From the NCBI GenBank assembly GCA_963744575.1, contig CAVUUF010000014.1, forward strand, positions 434,001-498,000: a DNA stretch of 64,000 bases, given 5' to 3'. Position numbers and translations under genes: made by a program. Origin of the DNA: Palsa-504 sp963744575 (lineage in GTDB: Bacteria > Actinomycetota > Actinomycetes > Streptosporangiales > Streptosporangiaceae). Shown here in pieces: positions 34,778 to 43,888 of the stretch. The notes beneath the pieces were generated by a model. It saw only the letters and a program-made list of their open reading frames with translations, ran no database searches and was not told the origin of the DNA. Numbering within the stretch: position 1 is the first letter of the stretch; every line of letters starts with the position of its first letter.

Positions 34778-34811
34778 GTGACCTGTACGAGGTGACGGGG
34801 TAAGTGACCTG
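34760..34811. repeat. 26-bp tandem duplication at the hsp70/FN3 gene junction
   Basis: TACGAGGTGAC(C/G)GGGTAAGTG with its ACCTG tail occurs at 34760-34785 and 34786-34811 with one mismatch. The unit contains the hsp70 stop TAA and a following GTG. Only the second GTG (34804) opens the FN3 gene; the first opens a frame that ends within seven codons. The duplication increases the spacing from a TAAGTG near-overlap to 26 bp. Confidence 0.9.
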
Positions 34812-37482
34812 GGATCGCGAGCGCTATCTCGCGGAAGTGCTCGAGCCGGCCCGCAAGGCCGGCAACGTGCCGCCGCCCGACCTGTACGCGCGCTACGGGC
34901 TGCCGGCCGGCCTGGCCGACCAGGCCGCGTTCGCCCGGCAAGTGGCCGTCGTGGTGGCCTTCTGGCGCGAGCTGCGGGGCAGGCGGATGTACGCCCGGCT
35001 CGCCGACACGCTGATCGCCGCGCATGCCGAGCTTGACCGGGCCGGGCGGCTCACGCTGCAGAGCTTCGCCGAGCGGCACGCCGACGCCCGCCGGGAGCAA
35101 CTCGACCGGCTGGCGCGCCTGGCGCAGGCCGAAGCCGGCGCGGCCACCCACGTCGGGCCGGGCACGCTGGCCCGGCTGCGCGGCGCCCTCGGCGGCGCCG
35201 TCAGCGAGGCCGAGGTCACCACGGCGCTTGAGCAGGCCGGGGTCCGGGTCGTCGGGGAGTTCCCCGCGCTGCCGGCCGGGCCGCACCCCAAGCAGGCCGA
35301 CCTGGCCAGGCACCTGGCGCAGCTGGGGGTCTGGCCGTCCGCCGCGGTGGTCTTCGGCCCCGGGGCCCTCAGCGCGGGGGCCTCGCGGGCCGGGGCCGCC
35401 GGCCGGGACGGCGCGGCCGGGCAGGGATTCCGCGTGCTCGGCGGTTTCCGGCTGGCCGACGGGCGGGTGCTGGACGAGGAGGCGCTCGCCGCGGCGCGCG
35501 GCCGCGTCGACGCGCTGCCCTACGCCGATCCGGCCAAGACGCCCAGCGAGAACGTTCTGGCCATCTTGCGCGCAGCGGCGCGCAAGCCGGGGGACCTGGA
35601 CGCCCTGCTGCTGTCCGAGGTGGTGGAACGGCTGCGCCCGCTGGCCCGCAGCGGCTTCGTGCAGCGGGCCATCGCCACGCAGGCCCGCGAGTCCGGCCTG
35701 GCCGCCGACGACGCGGGGCTGATCGCGGCGGCCCTGGCCACCGCGGACATCCCGGAGGCGCTGCGCCAGCAGGTGGAGGACGAGCTGGCCGGCGGCAGGC
35801 TGCGCAGCGCGCAGCGGCTGGCCGCCGGGCTGCCCGCCGGCGATCCGCTGCGCGAGCGGGTCACGGCGCTGGACGCCGAGGTCGCCGCGCTCAGCCGCCG
35901 GGCCGACCAGGAACTGGCCCGGGGCCGCACCGAGCAGGCAGCCGCGCTCCTGGCCGAGGCCGCGGGCGTGGCCCGCGACGACGACGAGCTGCCCGCGCGG
36001 CTGGCCGCCGTGCCGCCCCCCGCACCCGGCGAGGTGACCGCCCGGATGGACGGGGACGGCGTGCTGATCACCTGGAAACCGAGCCCGGCGCGGGCCGGGC
36101 ACGTGCACTACCGCGTCATGCGCGGCCAGGACCGGCACCCGGGCACACCCGCCGAGGGAACGGCGGTTGTGACGCGAACCGAGCGAACCGACGTGACCGA
36201 CGCGGAGGCACCGCCCGGCGCGCACCTGTGCTACAGCGTCTTCGCCTCGCGCGGCAAGGCCTGGTCACCGCCCGCCGCCGGGCCGGCGGCCATGTTCACG
36301 CCCGAGGTTACCGACGTATCGGTCACGGCCACCGACACATCCGTCGCCGCCTCCTGGCGACCGCATCCCGGCGCGGGCAGCGTCGTGGTGGTACGCCGCG
36401 AGAACGATCCGCCGCGGGGCCGCGACGACGGGACCGCAGTGGCGGCATCGCACACCGGGTTCACCGACACCGGGCTGGCCACGGGGGCCGAGTACCACTA
36501 CCGGATCGTGACGTGCTACCGGGCACCGGACGGCCAGCGCCGCTACTCGGCCGGCGTCGTCGTCCGGGCCGTGCCGGAACCCGCGCTCCAGGCCGTCACC
36601 GACCTTGACGTCAGCGAGCCCGGCGACGGCGCGATCCGGGCCGCCTGGATGCCGCCGCCGTACGGCCGGGTCCGGCTGGTCCGCAGCGAGCAGCCGCTGC
36701 CCTGGTCCGCGGGCACCCACCTCACCCCCGAGGACGCGGCCGGGCTGCGCGAGCTTCCCGGGGTGCCGCGCCGCGAAGCCGACGGTCGCAACGTCCTCGA
36801 ACTGCGGCTGCCGCCGGGACGTCATCACCTGCTGGCCGTGACCGTCGGGCGCAACGCGTCCGTAGCCGGGAACGCCGCCGAAGTGCGGCTGGTGGAGCCG
36901 GTCCGGGGACTGTCCGCCGACCGGATGCACGACGAGGTGCGGCTGGGCTGGATCTGGCCCGACGGCGCCACCGACGCGCTGATCCGCTGGCCCGGCGGCG
37001 AGCGGCACTGCTCGCGCCGCGTCTACGACGACGAGGGCGGAGCCGTGCTCACCGTCGGCGCGGCGGAGACGACCGTCGAGGTCCGGGCCATCTACCCGCA
37101 GCGCGGCGGCGGGCTCGCCGCGCCGGGCGCCCAGGTCCAGGTGCCCGCGCGGGGCGTGGCCGTCACCTACCGGATCCGGGCGAGCCGGCGGCACCCGCGG
37201 CAGCGGACCATCGAGCTCGCCGTCGAGCGGGCCACCCGGCTGCCTGGTCTCGTGGTGGTGCGCGGCACCGGCCGGTTCGCCCCCGACGACCCGTCCGAGG
37301 GCGAGACGGTCGCGCGGGTGGAGCCGCAGGACATCGCGCCGGGCCAGGTCGCGGCCTTCCCGGTCCAGGTGACCAGGGGGCCGGCCTGGCTGGCCTGCTT
37401 CGTCGACCCGGACGCCCCGACGGCGGAGGCGCGGGCCATCCTGCTCTTCCCCCCGCCCGCGGAGGAGATGAGGATCCCGTGA
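34804..37482 (+). CDS. large FN3-domain protein of the chaperone-GTPase locus
   Basis: An 892-residue protein, GTG start. Residues 1 to about 390 are helical: W-D-R-E-R-Y-L-A-E-V-L-E-P-A-R-K-A-G-N-V-P-P-P-D-L-Y-A-R-Y opens a SaeA/J-domain-adjacent-like helical region ending in short TPR-like helices (Q-E-L-A-R-G-R-T-E-Q-A-A-A-L-L). Residues about 415-590 contain two fibronectin-type-III-like domains (I-T-W-K-P-S-P-A-R-A-G-H-V-H-Y-R-V and Y-H-Y-R-I-V-T-C-Y-R). Further beta-sandwich repeats follow to the end (V-R-L-G-W-I-W-P-D-G-A-T). No signal peptide or membrane helix, so it is a cytoplasmic scaffold or substrate-recognition protein. Its stop overlaps the next gene by GTGA. Confidence 0.75.
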   Translation: MTWDRERYLAEVLEPARKAGNVPPPDLYARYGLPAGLADQAAFARQVAVVVAFWRELRGRRMYARLADTLIAAHAELDRAGRLTLQSFAERHADARREQLDRLARLAQAEAGAATHVGPGTLARLRGALGGAVSEAEVTTALEQAGVRVVGEFPALPAGPHPKQADLARHLAQLGVWPSAAVVFGPGALSAGASRAGAAGRDGAAGQGFRVLGGFRLADGRVLDEEALAAARGRVDALPYADPAKTPSENVLAILRAAARKPGDLDALLLSEVVERLRPLARSGFVQRAIATQARESGLAADDAGLIAAALATADIPEALRQQVEDELAGGRLRSAQRLAAGLPAGDPLRERVTALDAEVAALSRRADQELARGRTEQAAALLAEAAGVARDDDELPARLAAVPPPAPGEVTARMDGDGVLITWKPSPARAGHVHYRVMRGQDRHPGTPAEGTAVVTRTERTDVTDAEAPPGAHLCYSVFASRGKAWSPPAAGPAAMFTPEVTDVSVTATDTSVAASWRPHPGAGSVVVVRRENDPPRGRDDGTAVAASHTGFTDTGLATGAEYHYRIVTCYRAPDGQRRYSAGVVVRAVPEPALQAVTDLDVSEPGDGAIRAAWMPPPYGRVRLVRSEQPLPWSAGTHLTPEDAAGLRELPGVPRREADGRNVLELRLPPGRHHLLAVTVGRNASVAGNAAEVRLVEPVRGLSADRMHDEVRLGWIWPDGATDALIRWPGGERHCSRRVYDDEGGAVLTVGAAETTVEVRAIYPQRGGGLAAPGAQVQVPARGVAVTYRIRASRRHPRQRTIELAVERATRLPGLVVVRGTGRFAPDDPSEGETVARVEPQDIAPGQVAAFPVQVTRGPAWLACFVDPDAPTAEARAILLFPPPAEEMRIP

Positions 37483-38660
37483 GGCTGGCGCACGCCGTCC
37501 GGGCCTACTGCCCGTACTGCTACGAGGAGATCTCGCACCGGCAGATCTGGTTCCGGTGCGCAGGCCGGACGAGCCGCACCGGCCAGCGCTGCGCCCCGGA
37601 GACCGACGCGGTGCTGCGGGACCGAACCGGGTTCGGCGGCGCGCTGCCGCCAGCCTTCGCCGCCGACGGACGCCGGGACGCGGCTTACTGCCCGGGCTGC
37701 CAGGGCGAGACCACGATCAGGATCTGCCCGGTCTGCCGCAGCCGCCTGCCGGTGCACTTCGGCAAGGTCGGCAGCCGCCTGATCGTGCCGGTCGGGGCCA
37801 AGGAGGCCGGCAAGACCGTCTTCATGACCGTGCTGGTACACGAGCTGATGCACCAGACCGGGGAACGGTTCAACGCGGCGATCACCGGCGCGGACGACTA
37901 CACCCGCCAGCGCTTCACCAGCGAGTACGAGCGCCCGCTGTACCGCGAGGCCAAGCTGCTGCCGCCCACCACGGCGGCGGGCACGCACGACCGGGCGCCG
38001 CTGGTGTTCCGTTTCACCACCGAGAACCGCCGGGGCGGGCGGCTGGGCGATCCGCGGCGGACCCTGCTGTCGTTCTTCGACACAGCGGGTGAGGACCTGC
38101 GCTCCCAGGACTCCATCGAGCAGAACGTCAGGTACCTGCGCGCGGCCAACGGCGTCCTGCTGCTGCTCGACCCGCTGCAGATGCGCGGCGCGCGCGACCT
38201 GGCCGCGCCCGGAACCAGGCTGCCGACCCTGGGCGACGAGGAACCGGCCACGGTGCTCGAGAACGTCACCGATCTCCTGCTGGCCAGCGAGGGAAGCAAG
38301 CCGAACAAGCGGATCAGCCGGCCGCTGGCCATCGTGTTCACCAAAATGGACGCGCTCATGCACGACCTGAAGCAGACCAGCCCGCTGCTGCGGTCCCCGC
38401 CCCAGGCGGGGCACTTCGACGAGCACGACAGCCTGGAAGTGCACACCGAGATCCAGCGGCTGCTGGCCCGCTGGGACGGCACCAGGATCGACCAGATCGC
38501 CCAGCTGAACTACCGGAGTTACCGCTACTTCGGCGTATCCGCGCTCGGCGAGACGCCCACGCAGGACAACCGCGTGGCGGCGCGCGGCATCCGCCCTCAC
38601 CGGGTCGCCAGCCCGGTCCTGTGGATCCTGGCCCAGTTCGGCATCATCCCGGCGAAGTGA
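37479..38660 (+). CDS. zinc-ribbon TRAFAC-clade GTPase 1 (double-GTPase family)
   Basis: A 393-residue protein, GTG start. Two zinc ribbons: C11-P-Y-C14 with C27 and C38, and C71-P-G-C74 with C83-P-V-C86. The G domain follows: Walker A G-A-K-E-A-G-K-T (106-113), G3 D-T-A-G-E-D (201-206) after a hydrophobic strand, L-L-L-L-D-P (227-232), and G4 T-K-M-D (288-291) in place of NKxD. This layout matches actinobacterial GTPases that occur in pairs with GAP1-type proteins. No membrane helix is visible, so it should be cytoplasmic. It overlaps the FN3 gene by 4 bp and is followed 7 bp later by the GAP1 gene. Confidence 0.85.
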   Translation: MRLAHAVRAYCPYCYEEISHRQIWFRCAGRTSRTGQRCAPETDAVLRDRTGFGGALPPAFAADGRRDAAYCPGCQGETTIRICPVCRSRLPVHFGKVGSRLIVPVGAKEAGKTVFMTVLVHELMHQTGERFNAAITGADDYTRQRFTSEYERPLYREAKLLPPTTAAGTHDRAPLVFRFTTENRRGGRLGDPRRTLLSFFDTAGEDLRSQDSIEQNVRYLRAANGVLLLLDPLQMRGARDLAAPGTRLPTLGDEEPATVLENVTDLLLASEGSKPNKRISRPLAIVFTKMDALMHDLKQTSPLLRSPPQAGHFDEHDSLEVHTEIQRLLARWDGTRIDQIAQLNYRSYRYFGVSALGETPTQDNRVAARGIRPHRVASPVLWILAQFGIIPAK

Positions 38661-38667
38661 GGCTGAC

Positions 38668-40974
38668 ATGGCCTTCGCGCAGCTCTACTACACCTCCTGC
38701 GAACACGGCCTCGGCGGGTACGGCGGGTACCAGTTCAACGCAGTCACCCCGGGCACCCCGCCGATCGTCCTGCGCGAAGTGGAGGAGCGCACGGTCTACC
38801 AGCCACCGCGCTGGCTGCTGACCGAACCGGACCTGGAGGCCTACCCGGTCGCGTTCTCCTACGGCATCAGCGAGGCGACCGGGATGGCCATCGCCGCGCA
38901 CGTGACGTTCACCGGGACCGACTACTCGGGCCGCCCGGGCAACTACTTCGTGCACGCGCTGGCCACCGGCACGCCGGAGCGGGATTTCGGCCCGCTGCTG
39001 CCGGCCGAGCTGTGGGGGGCGTCCCTGTGGCGGAGCCACCCGGTGGACGGCACCGAGCTGCCGGAGCTGCCAGGGACAGTGCCGCGCGGCGTCATCGACC
39101 GGTCCGGCGTCCAGGCCTTCCTGGACGCGCGGGGGGCGGAGGCGGTACTGCCTGACCTGCTCACCGCGGTGGGCCGGGCCATGTCCGGAGCGCGGCCGGT
39201 GCTGGTGGTCAGCCACGACGCGACCGAGAACGCCTGGTGGATCGCGGCCGTCTCCTACCTGCTGGGCGAGCGGCTGGCGTACCGGATGACGTTCACCACC
39301 TACAGCCACCGGCCCGGCTACGCCCGGTACCACCTGACCGGGATCCTGCCGGACATGCTGGCCCCCGACATCGCCCCGAGCTTCCAGACCTTCGATTTCG
39401 CCGCCGGGCAGACCCCCGAGACCGGCGTGCACCCGCTGGCCGCGCTGCTGGTCAGCATCGGGGTGATGGCCAGCCACGGGCTGTGGCAGCAGGCGGCGGC
39501 CTTCGCGTCGGGGGCGGAGAAGGACCTGGACGACTGGCTCGCGCCGGTGGCCGCGGCGGCCGGGCTGCTGGGCAGGCCGCTGACCCCGGGCCAGGCCGGC
39601 GCCGTGGCCCGCTGGCTGCCCGGCGTGGCGGGCCGACTGGAACCCCAGCTCATCGACGTCGGCCTGGGCGTCGTGCTGGCCCAGCCGGACGGCACGCTGG
39701 CCGACGAGCAGCTCATGGGCCTGCTCGACCTGGCCAGGCGGCTGGCCAGCCCGGCCAGGGTCGAGCAGGCGGAGCGCCTGCTGGCCGGGCAGGCGGTCGC
39801 GCACATCCTGCGCGGCGAGCCGGCCACGCCGGTCCGGTTCCAGAGCCCGGCCGTGCTCATGGCGCGTGACCGGGTGGCCGACATGCTCGGCACGGCCCCG
39901 CCCGAGACGGTGCTGGCGGCGCTGGAGTGGACGGCCGCCTCGGGGGTGGCGCTGCCCGAGGCGGAACTCGAGCGGTACGGCCGGACCCGGCTGGACTTGC
40001 CCGGCCTTCCGGGCACGGTCAGCGTCTACCCGGCCGTGCTGCGCGGGCTGCTCGGACGGCTGGCGGTCGAACCGCCCGAGGTGGCCGAGGCGGCGCTCGC
40101 CGGTCCGCTCGGCGCCCGGCTGGCCCGCGACGACCTGGCCGCGCATCCCGAACTGACCGAGCTGTGGCTGCTCCAGCGCGTGGCCAGGGGCGAAGAGACA
40201 CCGCTGCGGGCCTACGACCAGATCGTGGACGTCCGCGGCGGCGCCGGGCGGTCACCGCGGGTCGACGGGGCGCTGCTCCGCCTGCTGTGGCCGCGCGGCT
40301 GCCCCCCGGATCAGCTCACGGAACTGCTCGGCGTGCTGACCGATCCCGCCACGCCCGAGGTCCTCGACTGGTTCGCCGGGCAGGTCAGCGCCGTCTCCGC
40401 GCGCGGCGGGGACGGCTGGGCCCGGCTGGCCGTGGCCCTGGCCGGGCATTCCATCCTGGCGATGCTGCCTGAAGCGCAGGCGGCCTCGGTGCGGAGCACG
40501 GCCCGGATAGTGCCGCTGGTCGAGCGGGCGCGGCACGGCGACGTGACCGTGTTCGCCGCCTTGTTCGCCGAGTACGCCCCGGCCGACCGCGCCACCCGCG
40601 GGTTGCTCGACCGGGCGCTGCCCCGGCTGCTGATCGGCGCCGACCCCCTCGGCCCGGCGCTGCGCGGCTGTCCCCCGGAGGTCGCGGCGGTCTTCTGCGC
40701 GGCGCTCGACCGCCGGCTCGCGCAGCCGGACATCGCCCTGGCCCGGCGGGTCTTCGTCGTGCTGGCCCGGCCCGAGGCAGGTGGCCAGGTCCAGGAGCGG
40801 CTGGCGGCGTCCTTCGAACAGGTCCGCAAATGGCCTCGCCGCGATCTGAACGCCCTGGCTCAGGGGCTCGAGAACGACGCCGGGATGGCCGGGCCGTTCC
40901 GGGCCTGGCGGGACGCGCACCGCGGCGGGCTGGCCCGCAGGCTGCTCGGCGGGGCGATCCCGCCGGGGCCGTGA
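38668..40974 (+). CDS. GTPase-associated protein 1 (GAP1-type) scaffold
   Basis: A 768-residue cytoplasmic protein. The N-terminus (Q-L-Y-Y-T-S-C-E-H-G-L-G-G-Y-G-G-Y-Q-F-N-A-V-T-P-G) is the signature of GAP1 N-terminal domains, with F-V-H-A-L further on at about residue 92. A middle domain includes L-G-E-R-L-A-Y-R-M-T-F-T-T-Y-S-H-R-P. Residues 290-768 are long alpha-helical repeats rich in Leu/Ala/Arg. Family members lie next to paired TRAFAC GTPases and are thought to couple or recruit them; no enzymatic motif is visible. It sits between the two GTPase genes (7 and 16 bp gaps). Confidence 0.82.
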   Translation: MAFAQLYYTSCEHGLGGYGGYQFNAVTPGTPPIVLREVEERTVYQPPRWLLTEPDLEAYPVAFSYGISEATGMAIAAHVTFTGTDYSGRPGNYFVHALATGTPERDFGPLLPAELWGASLWRSHPVDGTELPELPGTVPRGVIDRSGVQAFLDARGAEAVLPDLLTAVGRAMSGARPVLVVSHDATENAWWIAAVSYLLGERLAYRMTFTTYSHRPGYARYHLTGILPDMLAPDIAPSFQTFDFAAGQTPETGVHPLAALLVSIGVMASHGLWQQAAAFASGAEKDLDDWLAPVAAAAGLLGRPLTPGQAGAVARWLPGVAGRLEPQLIDVGLGVVLAQPDGTLADEQLMGLLDLARRLASPARVEQAERLLAGQAVAHILRGEPATPVRFQSPAVLMARDRVADMLGTAPPETVLAALEWTAASGVALPEAELERYGRTRLDLPGLPGTVSVYPAVLRGLLGRLAVEPPEVAEAALAGPLGARLARDDLAAHPELTELWLLQRVARGEETPLRAYDQIVDVRGGAGRSPRVDGALLRLLWPRGCPPDQLTELLGVLTDPATPEVLDWFAGQVSAVSARGGDGWARLAVALAGHSILAMLPEAQAASVRSTARIVPLVERARHGDVTVFAALFAEYAPADRATRGLLDRALPRLLIGADPLGPALRGCPPEVAAVFCAALDRRLAQPDIALARRVFVVLARPEAGGQVQERLAASFEQVRKWPRRDLNALAQGLENDAGMAGPFRAWRDAHRGGLARRLLGGAIPPGP

Positions 40975-40990
40975 CGGGGGGGCCGGATCT

Positions 40991-42547
40991 GTGCCAGTGG
41001 TCTACGTCCTGCTCGGCATCGTCGCCGTGGCGCTCTACCTTGGTTACCTGGCCTGCGCCGTGCCGATCGCCGCCGCCTTCGCCTTCGCCGTCTACGGCCT
41101 GGGGATGCCGGTGGCGTACTTCGTCGGCCTGTGGCGGGTGCTGGTCGTCCGCCGGCCCGGGCTCGCGGCCAGGAGGTTCCCGGCCGGGAAGCGCAAGCCG
41201 AAGGGCGACGCCGACCCCGCGCTGACACAGTACTTCTACGGCCCCGCGCTGACCGACGCGGACCAGGCGGTGCGGGTCGCCTTCGACACCTGCCACGACC
41301 TGTGGCGCCGGGGCGCCCGGACGGTCGGGGCGTCCTTCCGGCGCGAGGGGGCCGTCCTGACCGGCCCGTTCGGCGTCGGTGGCGCCGTCGGGATGGCCGC
41401 GGGGACCGCGTTCGGCGCGGTGATCGCGGCCGCCTGCGCCCTCATCCACCTGCTCGCGGTCGGGCTTTCGGCGGTGTGCGTGCGCGCGGCCGGCACGGCG
41501 CTGCGCGGCGTCGACTCGGCCTTGCTCCGGGTCAAGAACATCCGCATGGTCTGCCCGAATCCGGAATGCTACGAGCGGGTCCCCTATCCCGCCTACGAAT
41601 GTCCCCGCAGTACCTGCACCAACCGGCACCGCGACATCAGGCCCGGCCGGTTCGGCATCGTGCGGCGCCGCTGCCTGTGCGGCGAGGCGATGAGGACCCT
41701 GCTGCTCTTCGGCTCCGCGCGGATGGACGCCTACTGCCCGTACTGCGGCAAGTCGCTGGAGCACCGGCCGGGGCAGGCACCGGAAATCGTCCTGCCGTTC
41801 TTCGGCGCGACCGGTGCGGGCAAGACCCGCCTGGTGTTCAGCATGGCCGCGCAGCTGCGGCTATGGTCGGAGGCGGCCCCGCACGGCGACGGCCGGTTCA
41901 GCGCCGAGCTCGCCGACACCGCCACCGCGGGCCGGCTCACCGACGCGAGCCAGTGGCTGGCCCCCGGCAGCGCCATCGACCGGACGCCCCCTGGGGACCT
42001 GCCCCGGGCCTACGTCATCCGCCTGAACGCGGGCCGCGGCACCTGGCTGCTGCACATGTTCGACGCGGCCGGCGAGTACTTCATGACCACGGGACGCACG
42101 CAGGAACTGCGGTACTTCGCCAGGGCGAAGACGTTTATCCTGGTCATCGACCCGCTCTCGGTCGAGGCCTTCTGGGACCGGCTGCCGCCCGAGCGGCGGG
42201 CCGAGCTGGCCGCGGTGCGGTCGTCCGCCGTCTCGCCCGACCTGGCCTACCAGCAGGCGCACCAGGAGGCCGAGGCCATGCGGGTACGGCTGAAGCAGGC
42301 ACACCTGGCCGTGGTCTTCAGCCGGGCCGACCTGATCGACGCGCCGGGCCAGGACGTGGCCACCTGGGCCAGCGACGAGCTCGGGCTCGGCAACCTGGTC
42401 CGCTCCGCGCGGCTGAACTTCAGGGAAGCCTGCTTCTTCCACACGGCCGCCGTGCTCACCGACGGGGGGATGCACGCATCCGTACCGGCCCTGATCCGCT
42501 GGGTGCTCGCCCGCAACGGCGTCAACCTGCCCGAGAACCTGCCATGA
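40991..42547 (+). CDS. membrane-anchored zinc-ribbon TRAFAC GTPase 2
   Basis: A 518-residue protein, GTG start. N-terminal helices at about 3-22 and 24-48 anchor it, with a further hydrophobic hairpin at about 130-165. A zinc-ribbon region (C-P-N-P-E-C, C-P-R-S-T-C, C-L-C-G-E-A, Y-C-P-Y-C-G-K) spans 188-258. The G domain has Walker A G-A-T-G-A-G-K-T (272-279), G3 F-D-A-A-G-E (Asp358), and S-R-A-D (444-447) at the G4 position. It is the partner of GTPase 1, placing one GTPase at the membrane and one in the cytoplasm. The stop overlaps the next small gene by ATGA. Confidence 0.85.
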   Translation: MPVVYVLLGIVAVALYLGYLACAVPIAAAFAFAVYGLGMPVAYFVGLWRVLVVRRPGLAARRFPAGKRKPKGDADPALTQYFYGPALTDADQAVRVAFDTCHDLWRRGARTVGASFRREGAVLTGPFGVGGAVGMAAGTAFGAVIAAACALIHLLAVGLSAVCVRAAGTALRGVDSALLRVKNIRMVCPNPECYERVPYPAYECPRSTCTNRHRDIRPGRFGIVRRRCLCGEAMRTLLLFGSARMDAYCPYCGKSLEHRPGQAPEIVLPFFGATGAGKTRLVFSMAAQLRLWSEAAPHGDGRFSAELADTATAGRLTDASQWLAPGSAIDRTPPGDLPRAYVIRLNAGRGTWLLHMFDAAGEYFMTTGRTQELRYFARAKTFILVIDPLSVEAFWDRLPPERRAELAAVRSSAVSPDLAYQQAHQEAEAMRVRLKQAHLAVVFSRADLIDAPGQDVATWASDELGLGNLVRSARLNFREACFFHTAAVLTDGGMHASVPALIRWVLARNGVNLPENLP

Positions 42548-42657
42548 CCGGCCCGGTCGAGGAGCGGGCCTACAGCTGGCAGCGGCGGTACATCTTCGCC
42601 GTCACGCTGGCCGTGGTCATCGCGCTGCCCGTGCTGCTGTTCCTCACGCTAGGTTGA
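42544..42657 (+). CDS. 37-residue single-helix membrane peptide at the end of the GTPase locus
   Basis: M-T-G-P-V-E-E-R-A-Y-S-W-Q-R-R-Y then a hydrophobic helix I-F-A-V-T-L-A-V-V-I-A-L-P-V-L-L-F-L-T-L. The ATG overlaps the GTPase 2 stop (ATGA), so translation is coupled. The TGA stop at 42655-42657 lies inside the right end of the TnpB element (boundary near 42654), so the original protein may have been longer and was cut by the insertion. Confidence 0.6.
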   Translation: MTGPVEERAYSWQRRYIFAVTLAVVIALPVLLFLTLG

Positions 42658-43888
42658 CTACTCCCCGCCCTAAAGGACGGAGATTCCGGCCGTCACCGGC
42701 CGGCGTTCCTGTTTCACTGCCGAGCGCACCCGGGAGGACCCCGGAATGTCTTACCTCAGCTCCGCAGGCATCGCCCGGGGAACCCTGGGCTACGGCAAGA
42801 CCTGCCGCAAGGATGTTCTGCGCGGCGTTGACGTCCCGGTCATGCCGGCCGCCGCAGGCCGGGCATCGCCACTGCCTCGTGGACAGGCTCAGGCTAGCGC
42901 GCAGGTTCCCGCACGCCGAGCAGGTCCTGGACGAGGGGTACCACCGGTCGATCACGACCAGGCGGCGGCCGTACCGCTCGCACTTATACGCGAGCTGCCG
43001 GCGGAACTCGCCCCACCCGCAGTCGGCGATGGCCCGGGCCAGGTGCCGGTTGTGGACCATGCCGCAGACGTTGAGGTCCTCGATCACGATCACGTCGTGC
43101 CTGCGGACAAGCCGGGTGCTGGCGCGGTGCAGGAAATCCCGCCGCGCGTCGCGGACCTTACGGTGCACGCGGGCCACCTTGGCCGCCGCCTTGGCCCGGT
43201 TAGCCGAGCCCTTCTGACAGCGGCCCATGCGCCGCTGGTAGCGGGCCAGGTTTCGGGCCTTGCGGTCCAGGTGCCGCGGGTTGACGATCTTCTCCCCGTC
43301 GCTGGTGGCGGCGAAGTGCGTCACGCCGAGGTCGACGCCGACCGCGTGCCCGGTCTCCTCCAGGGGTTGTGGGGCGTCGGTGTCGATGGTGAAGGTGACA
43401 TACCAGCGTGCGTCCGGCTCCCGCGAGACGATCACCATCGCCGGGTCCAGCGTGGTCACGTCCACATCCGGCCAGGACCACACGAACCGCAGCGCCGCGC
43501 TGGTCTTAGCCAGGCGCAGCTCGCCGCCGCGGATGGTGAACGCGCGGCGGGTGTAGTGCGCGGCCTGCCGGGAGCGGCGGGTCTTGAAGCGGGGGTAGCG
43601 GGCGCGCCGGGTGAAGAACGCGGCGAACGCCTGGTGCTGGTGCCGCAGCGCCTGCTGCAAGGGCACGCTGGACACTTCGTTCAGGAACGCCAGGCCGGGG
43701 TCCTTCTTCATGGCGGTCAGCGCCCGGTCGGACTCCGCGTACGAGGTGCCTGCCCGCGCTTGGTGCCAGCCGACCTGACGGGCGGCCAGGGTGCGGTTCC
43801 ACACGACCCGGACGCAGCCGAACGTGCGGTTCAGCACCTGTTGCTGCGCCTGGTCAGGGTAGGCCCTGCACCTGTATGCCGTCCTCAT
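42644..43888 (-). CDS. tnpB: TnpB RNA-guided DNA nuclease, intact
   Basis: 414 residues from the ATG at 43888, full length for the IS605/IS1341 TnpB family. RuvC residues: Asp in A-V-G-V-D-L-G-V-T, Glu in I-V-I-E-D-L-N-V, Asp in D-R-D-V-N-A-A-Q-N. Zinc finger C-S-A-C-G...C-P-A-C. TnpB uses an omega-RNA transcribed from the 3' end of its own gene and the right end to cut DNA next to a short target motif. The reading frame continues through the element's right end and stops 10 bp inside host sequence. The same-family decayed copy is at 27183-27992. No TnpA is nearby, so mobility would need a transposase in trans. Confidence 0.93.
   Translation of the reverse strand: MRTAYRCRAYPDQAQQQVLNRTFGCVRVVWNRTLAARQVGWHQARAGTSYAESDRALTAMKKDPGLAFLNEVSSVPLQQALRHQHQAFAAFFTRRARYPRFKTRRSRQAAHYTRRAFTIRGGELRLAKTSAALRFVWSWPDVDVTTLDPAMVIVSREPDARWYVTFTIDTDAPQPLEETGHAVGVDLGVTHFAATSDGEKIVNPRHLDRKARNLARYQRRMGRCQKGSANRAKAAAKVARVHRKVRDARRDFLHRASTRLVRRHDVIVIEDLNVCGMVHNRHLARAIADCGWGEFRRQLAYKCERYGRRLVVIDRWYPSSRTCSACGNLRASLSLSTRQWRCPACGGRHDRDVNAAQNILAAGLAVAQGSPGDACGAEVRHSGVLPGALGSETGTPAGDGRNLRPLGRGVVNLA

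Noticed and set aside
37167..38669. 500-codon minus-strand frame opposite GTPase 1
   Set aside because: The plus-strand gene carries Walker A, DTAGED and TKMD motifs; the antisense frame has none.
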